From positions 83,062,909-83,126,908 of the forward strand of contig OX638368.1 of NCBI GenBank assembly GCA_951812925.1: DNA of 64,000 nucleotides. Direction: 5' to 3'. The position numbers were made by a program, and so were the translations under genes. This DNA is from Calliopum simillimum (Eukaryota; Arthropoda; Insecta; Diptera; Lauxaniidae). This document shows, one piece after another, positions 60,091 through 64,000 of the stretch. The stretch's first letter is position 1. Each line of letters starts with the position of its first letter. The notes under the pieces were generated by a model that saw only the letters and a program-made list of their open reading frames with translations, was not told the origin of the DNA and did not search any database.

Positions 60091-63000
60091 GTACGCGTTT
60101 CTAAATAAATACTTCATTGGATGCAGGTTCATGTATTTAAGTAGTAGCTTTTGTGTATTTGCCGTTGTTGTAGAGTTTAAATTTTATTAAATTTTATTTT
60201 TTTTTTTTTGGTAGTTGGTGTTTAGGAAATTTATTGCTGTTTAAAAAGAACACACTTTGATTTAGTATATTATAGTTAATAACTTGATTTCCTTTCATTT
60301 CGTAGTGGTGCTTTATAAACTTGAGACTTTTTCTTTTTGTAATATTACATTTTTATTATTTTACTTTCCTTATTTTGTTGACTTTGCTCGATTTTTGTGC
60401 GATTAAAAAAATTAATAGAGTTAATCACTTTTAAAAAAGGACTTAAACGAACTTACATTCCACCCAACTCATCGCATTTACGTGGTAAATAACTCCGTTG
60501 GTATCAAGCTGTTCTTGGTATTTACAAGTCTCTTTTGGAGAAGATACTATGGATTATGTGTGTGATGATCCTTTTCCTTTAAGTGTTCCCAAAGATCATA
60601 GATTTAACCAATGGTGTTATGTTTATCCATGCCAGAAATCAAAAACGATACATCCTTTCAACACTAAGAGTTCTCTTATATTCCCAAAATACTGTCTGAA
60701 TACCGTTTTAGAGTTTGGGGTTATATACAAAGCTTAAAGACCAATGTTTCAACACTTAGCTATGTTATCTCCAGAGCAGATCACAGAAGATTTGAGAGAC
60801 CACTTCTGCTTTAGCAGCAAATGGAGAAGTTGTCTGTTGGGCGTAAAATTCAAATATTGGATAAAGCCTTCGAAGATTTCGAGTTTTGTTTGGCTAACGA
60901 CGCTAGTAATGTTGGCTTTCGATGTAGACTGTGGACTCTTTGCAGTCTTAGAGGAATAAATATATCATATGGTCTAGACGACCAGTTCGGAATTGCCATC
61001 CAGATTACGGCTTAAAATTCAGTTCATCACCATGCCATTCACAGTCACGTTCTACCTGTCCTCTTTTTTTTATAAATATGAACGGATGAATGCGCCAGCC
61101 CATAGGCTATAAAACCAAACTGTTGTGTTGTCTGGACTTAATGGCAACTCTTAAATCTGTTCGAGAAGATTATCCCATAAAATTTAAATGTTTTTTTTTT
61201 ATTTATTTTTGAAAAAAGTATCTCTAAACGAATCACCTTTTATTAGCAGATAATTTTACTAAATCCGCTTATTTAACATGAATTTCATAAGAAGTCTGTA
61301 TATGATATGCTATACCACTTTCAGTACTAAAACGAGGAAAGCCATAAGGCCCTTTTAAACACTATCACGGAACGTGTCGTACGGGACATTTTTTTCCACC
61401 ATTCAAATTTTAAATTGGAAATCTTTCAAAAAACCAGGATTTCCCAGTGAATGTTGGTTCACCTTATCTTGTTAAGTTGACATGGCATCACCTATTTTTC
61501 CAAAGGATGTCATTTGCCCCTTTCCATTATTTTTCCTGGAGCTCTGTACATATGTATCAAATCTCATTCGTATGCGTTGAATATTTTCAGAGGTATGATG
61601 AAGTGATTTTTGTGGGGCGTGATACCCTCTCATCCATGTACGCTTAATAGTTTCAGAGATATGTTGATTTACGTATTTGGACATACCACATACTGGTCCA
61701 AAAGTTGGTCACCCGAAAGTTCCCGAAGGTCACCCAAAGGCTTCATAGTTAAAACGAAGAATGTTTAAGTATACTAGAGGACAAACATCTATGGCGGAAT
61801 ATTAACAAGCTTAAAATTCGCTATTACGATAAAATTATGAAATTTGATATGGAAATAGGGTTGATACTAAGGAATGATAGTATGACCATTATGTTTTTAA
61901 CCCTTAGTTTACCGGATAGGTACACATGTACCTTTTGCGATTTGAAATCAATATTATTATAAATGAAACTTAGTTTTTTAACCTGTGGTTTCGAGATTGC
62001 TCAATCTCACTCAGGTAGTGTATGTTAAGATTAAAATTTGATTTCAGTAATGTACTGGGGATTCAGAAATTGGTTCCAAAATATATACATACGTAAACTA
62101 CTGAAAAGGTACACCTGTACCTTTAAACTTTTTTTGTGAATTTTATAAGAAAAAAATTGCAATACGTGGCAACACTGTGCACTTATAAAAGTGGGTGTGG
62201 CATTCATTTGTCCACGCCCACTTTAGACTTGTTTATGATAATCATAATCGACACCTTTTTACTGAATAGCATGTAGTCAGCGAAATGTGATGGGATACGC
62301 CGAAATATGTCAGCAAGCTATCTCGTCGCCCTAAAAAATTTGTCGCGACCTTTAAATTTTACCTCTGGCACCCAAAAATAAGCTTCAGTTCAAACACTGG
62401 TACAGGATTCTCAATTATATCGAGTTTTTTGCAGGTCCTTTCAGTAAAATTCTAACTTGTATCTTGGCACTTTCTGAACTGGCGATATGAAAAGTTAAGT
62501 AGTTTCCCAAGTCTTATAGACTTACCAATATGCTTTCGGATTCTGTATTGGATAATAAATCTTATTTTTGGTTTTACTTCTTCTGCATTTGCAAGCACCA
62601 TCTACGGTTTTTCGATAAAAAGTTTCCATTTCAAAGAAAAACTAGTTTTTGAGTCACAAACTACGTTAGATATACACCGGATAGGCATCGTTTTACATTG
62701 GACAGAAGCTCAGGTTTGAGTAAACGGAAACTCTTGCTTCACTTAGTTGTGACGTAATCCATAATTTCGATGAAAAATTTTAAAATTGCGTATGGAAGCC
62801 TTATAAAATATTCTAATATCGTGTACCTTTCGGTGGACGAAAGGTTTAAAAGTTGTCGGTAGAATAAGGGTTAAGTGGGTGGTGGAATGCCCCAAATAGA
62901 CAAAATGCTCTTATGGAAAAACCATTGAATCGATTTTTATGAAATTGGGTATGGAGATAGGGTTAGCCCCAAGAAACGATCATATGAACCATATGTCTTA

Positions 63001-63335
63001 AAGTAGGTGAAGGGAAAAAATCGAGAACATTTTTATAGAAAATTCCTTAGGCTATAAAACTGTCGATCAAATTTATCTTTGGCAAGGGAACCGTTAGCGA
63101 GTTACTTGCATAGAATTGATTTTCGTAAGCCTTGGTCTTGAATATGAACACAGATTTTATTGCAAAAAGACAGCTGCCTCTATTTAGAAAACTTAACCAT
63201 TTTATAACGTATTTGACTGGATTAAATGTATTTGCTATTGAGTGCAAAATTAAATTTTTTGAAAAATGTTTTTTTTTTTTTGTTATGATTTATTATTTTG
63301 TTTTCATTTTTGTTTTTCTTGTTTTATGTTGCAAG
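60091..63335 (+). other. 3.2-kb intron of the collagen gene
   Basis: Bounded by GTACGC and a long pyrimidine tract ending GCAAG. It contains open frames at 60498-61015 with no recognisable domain, then palindromic ACCTGTACCT-like words (TACACATGTACC near 61919, TACACCTGTACC near 62110). Two related blocks lie around 61830 and 62935 (ATGAAAT...GGAGATAGGGTTAG). No further exon was seen. Confidence 0.6.
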
Positions 63336-63389
63336 GGTTTGCAAGAAGCCGGCGTCAATATATCGTCAGCTACTGTAATTCAATTAAAG
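63336..63389 (+). CDS. Collagen exon 4, non-collagenous segment
   Basis: 18 codons, GLQEAGVNISSATVIQLK, between GCAAG (preceded by TTTTTCTTGTTTTATGTT) and AAG|GTAAGT. Both phases are 0. Like exons 2 and 3 it starts GGT and ends AAG, and the NISS sequence is a potential N-glycosylation site (Asn-Ile-Ser), which would place it outside the cell or in the secretory lumen. It continues the spacer of exon 3; the next exon lies beyond the window. The AT-rich flanks and strong splice sites support a real exon, but its place in the mRNA is inferred. Confidence 0.78.
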
Positions 63390-64000
63390 GTAAGTCAAAC
63401 CACTAAGCCCACCTGTACCATTTACATATATGTAGTGCTGTAAGTAGATTAGAACATAATAACTTAAATACATACATTTTGAAAAAATACTAAACCGAAT
63501 TTAACCCTTGCTCATCGGTTCATCATCTTAGTGCATATATGTACATTAGACCGGTTCGATTTTGTATGAAGCAAAAAAAAATCATCCCGAAACCGACTCA
63601 AAAGAAGAAGGCCTCTTAAAAACGACATCTGCATCATTTTTTCTTTTTCATTCCGAGAAAAACCAATGGAGCACTTTTGATTCTATTGAAGACCCATTTT
63701 GGCTAAAAGAAAACATGTGTTTTGGTCATAACTTTTGTTTCATTACAAAATGGATACCAAAAAGCTCATGTTTTTACAAAAATACACGGGCGGAGAAACG
63801 ATTTTTACTCAAAAGTAAGGAATCTTACGAAAAAAATGCATAGAGCAAGAAATGCTTGGAACGGTCTAAAGAATGCGTGTGAATTTTTTCAGAATTTTTT
63901 GAGATATTTTATAATGTTATAAAAATTTATCAAATTGAGTTTTCAGCTACTTAGATCACGTTTGTCAGCAAAATGCTAAGTTTACTCAAACCCACGGCAT
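63390..64000 (+). other. Intron with dispersed-repeat copy 2
   Basis: The 63580-63830 part is collinear with 27700-27950 (AACCAATGGAGCAC, TTTTGGTCATAAC, CATTACAAAATGGAT). The remainder is AT-rich with no exon seen before the window ends. Confidence 0.6.

Noticed and set aside
60498..61015. Open frames between collagen exons 3 and 4
   Set aside because: No known domain, no splice sites in a matching phase; treated as intronic repeat DNA.
1..64000. CRISPR arrays, prokaryotic operons or phage genes
   Set aside because: No spaced direct-repeat array and no compact coding; introns and the TE content indicate an insect nuclear genome.

Overview
The window looks like nuclear DNA from a higher (schizophoran) fly. 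It is AT-rich, full of poly-A/T runs and CAA/CAG/GTT trinucleotide tracts. It is packed with small non-autonomous DNA transposons, and the only gene sequence I can support has standard GT-AG introns. I cannot name the species; a fruit fly or calyptrate fly with a large, repeat-rich genome would fit.

The only host gene is at the right end on the + strand: four exons (59622-59701, 59777-59884, 60022-60090, 63336-63389). They encode a run of Gly-X-Y collagen triplets followed by a non-collagenous segment. All internal introns are phase 0, and every downstream exon begins with a GGT glycine codon and ends in AAG before the donor. The first exon needs one G from an upstream exon that is not visible, so some or all of the preceding 59 kb may be a giant intron of this gene. 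I see no other host coding exon there.

The rest is a graveyard of mobile DNA. Left part (0-15 kb): tandem tRNA-like repeats, a 170-bp inverted-repeat element against a dead mariner transposase, small hairpins (one with a perfect 42-bp stem) and a 1.9-kb palindrome. Middle-left (15-23 kb): a 1.1-kb TIR element, a 1.4-kb palindrome, a dead RNase H-bearing LINE on the minus strand, a 2.2-kb palindrome with another palindromic element nested in it, and a TTAA-flanked element. Centre (23-43 kb): a duplicated roughly 0.9-1.2-kb repeat, a TA-flanked 0.7-kb MITE, a TAA-flanked Harbinger-like MITE, a second mariner relic, a solo arm of the 1.4-kb palindrome, a decayed palindrome and two more MITEs. 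Right part (43-59 kb): GTT-rich DNA, a wobble-paired RNA hairpin, a tRNA-like sequence, a 1.28-kb (TAGAG)n array, one element nested in another, and a Helitron-like element.

The strongest candidates for something undescribed are the family of long foldback palindromes, which would form long double-stranded hairpins if transcribed; the very homogeneous pentanucleotide satellite; and the modular non-collagenous segment of the collagen gene. All comparisons were made by eye within the window; no database was searched.
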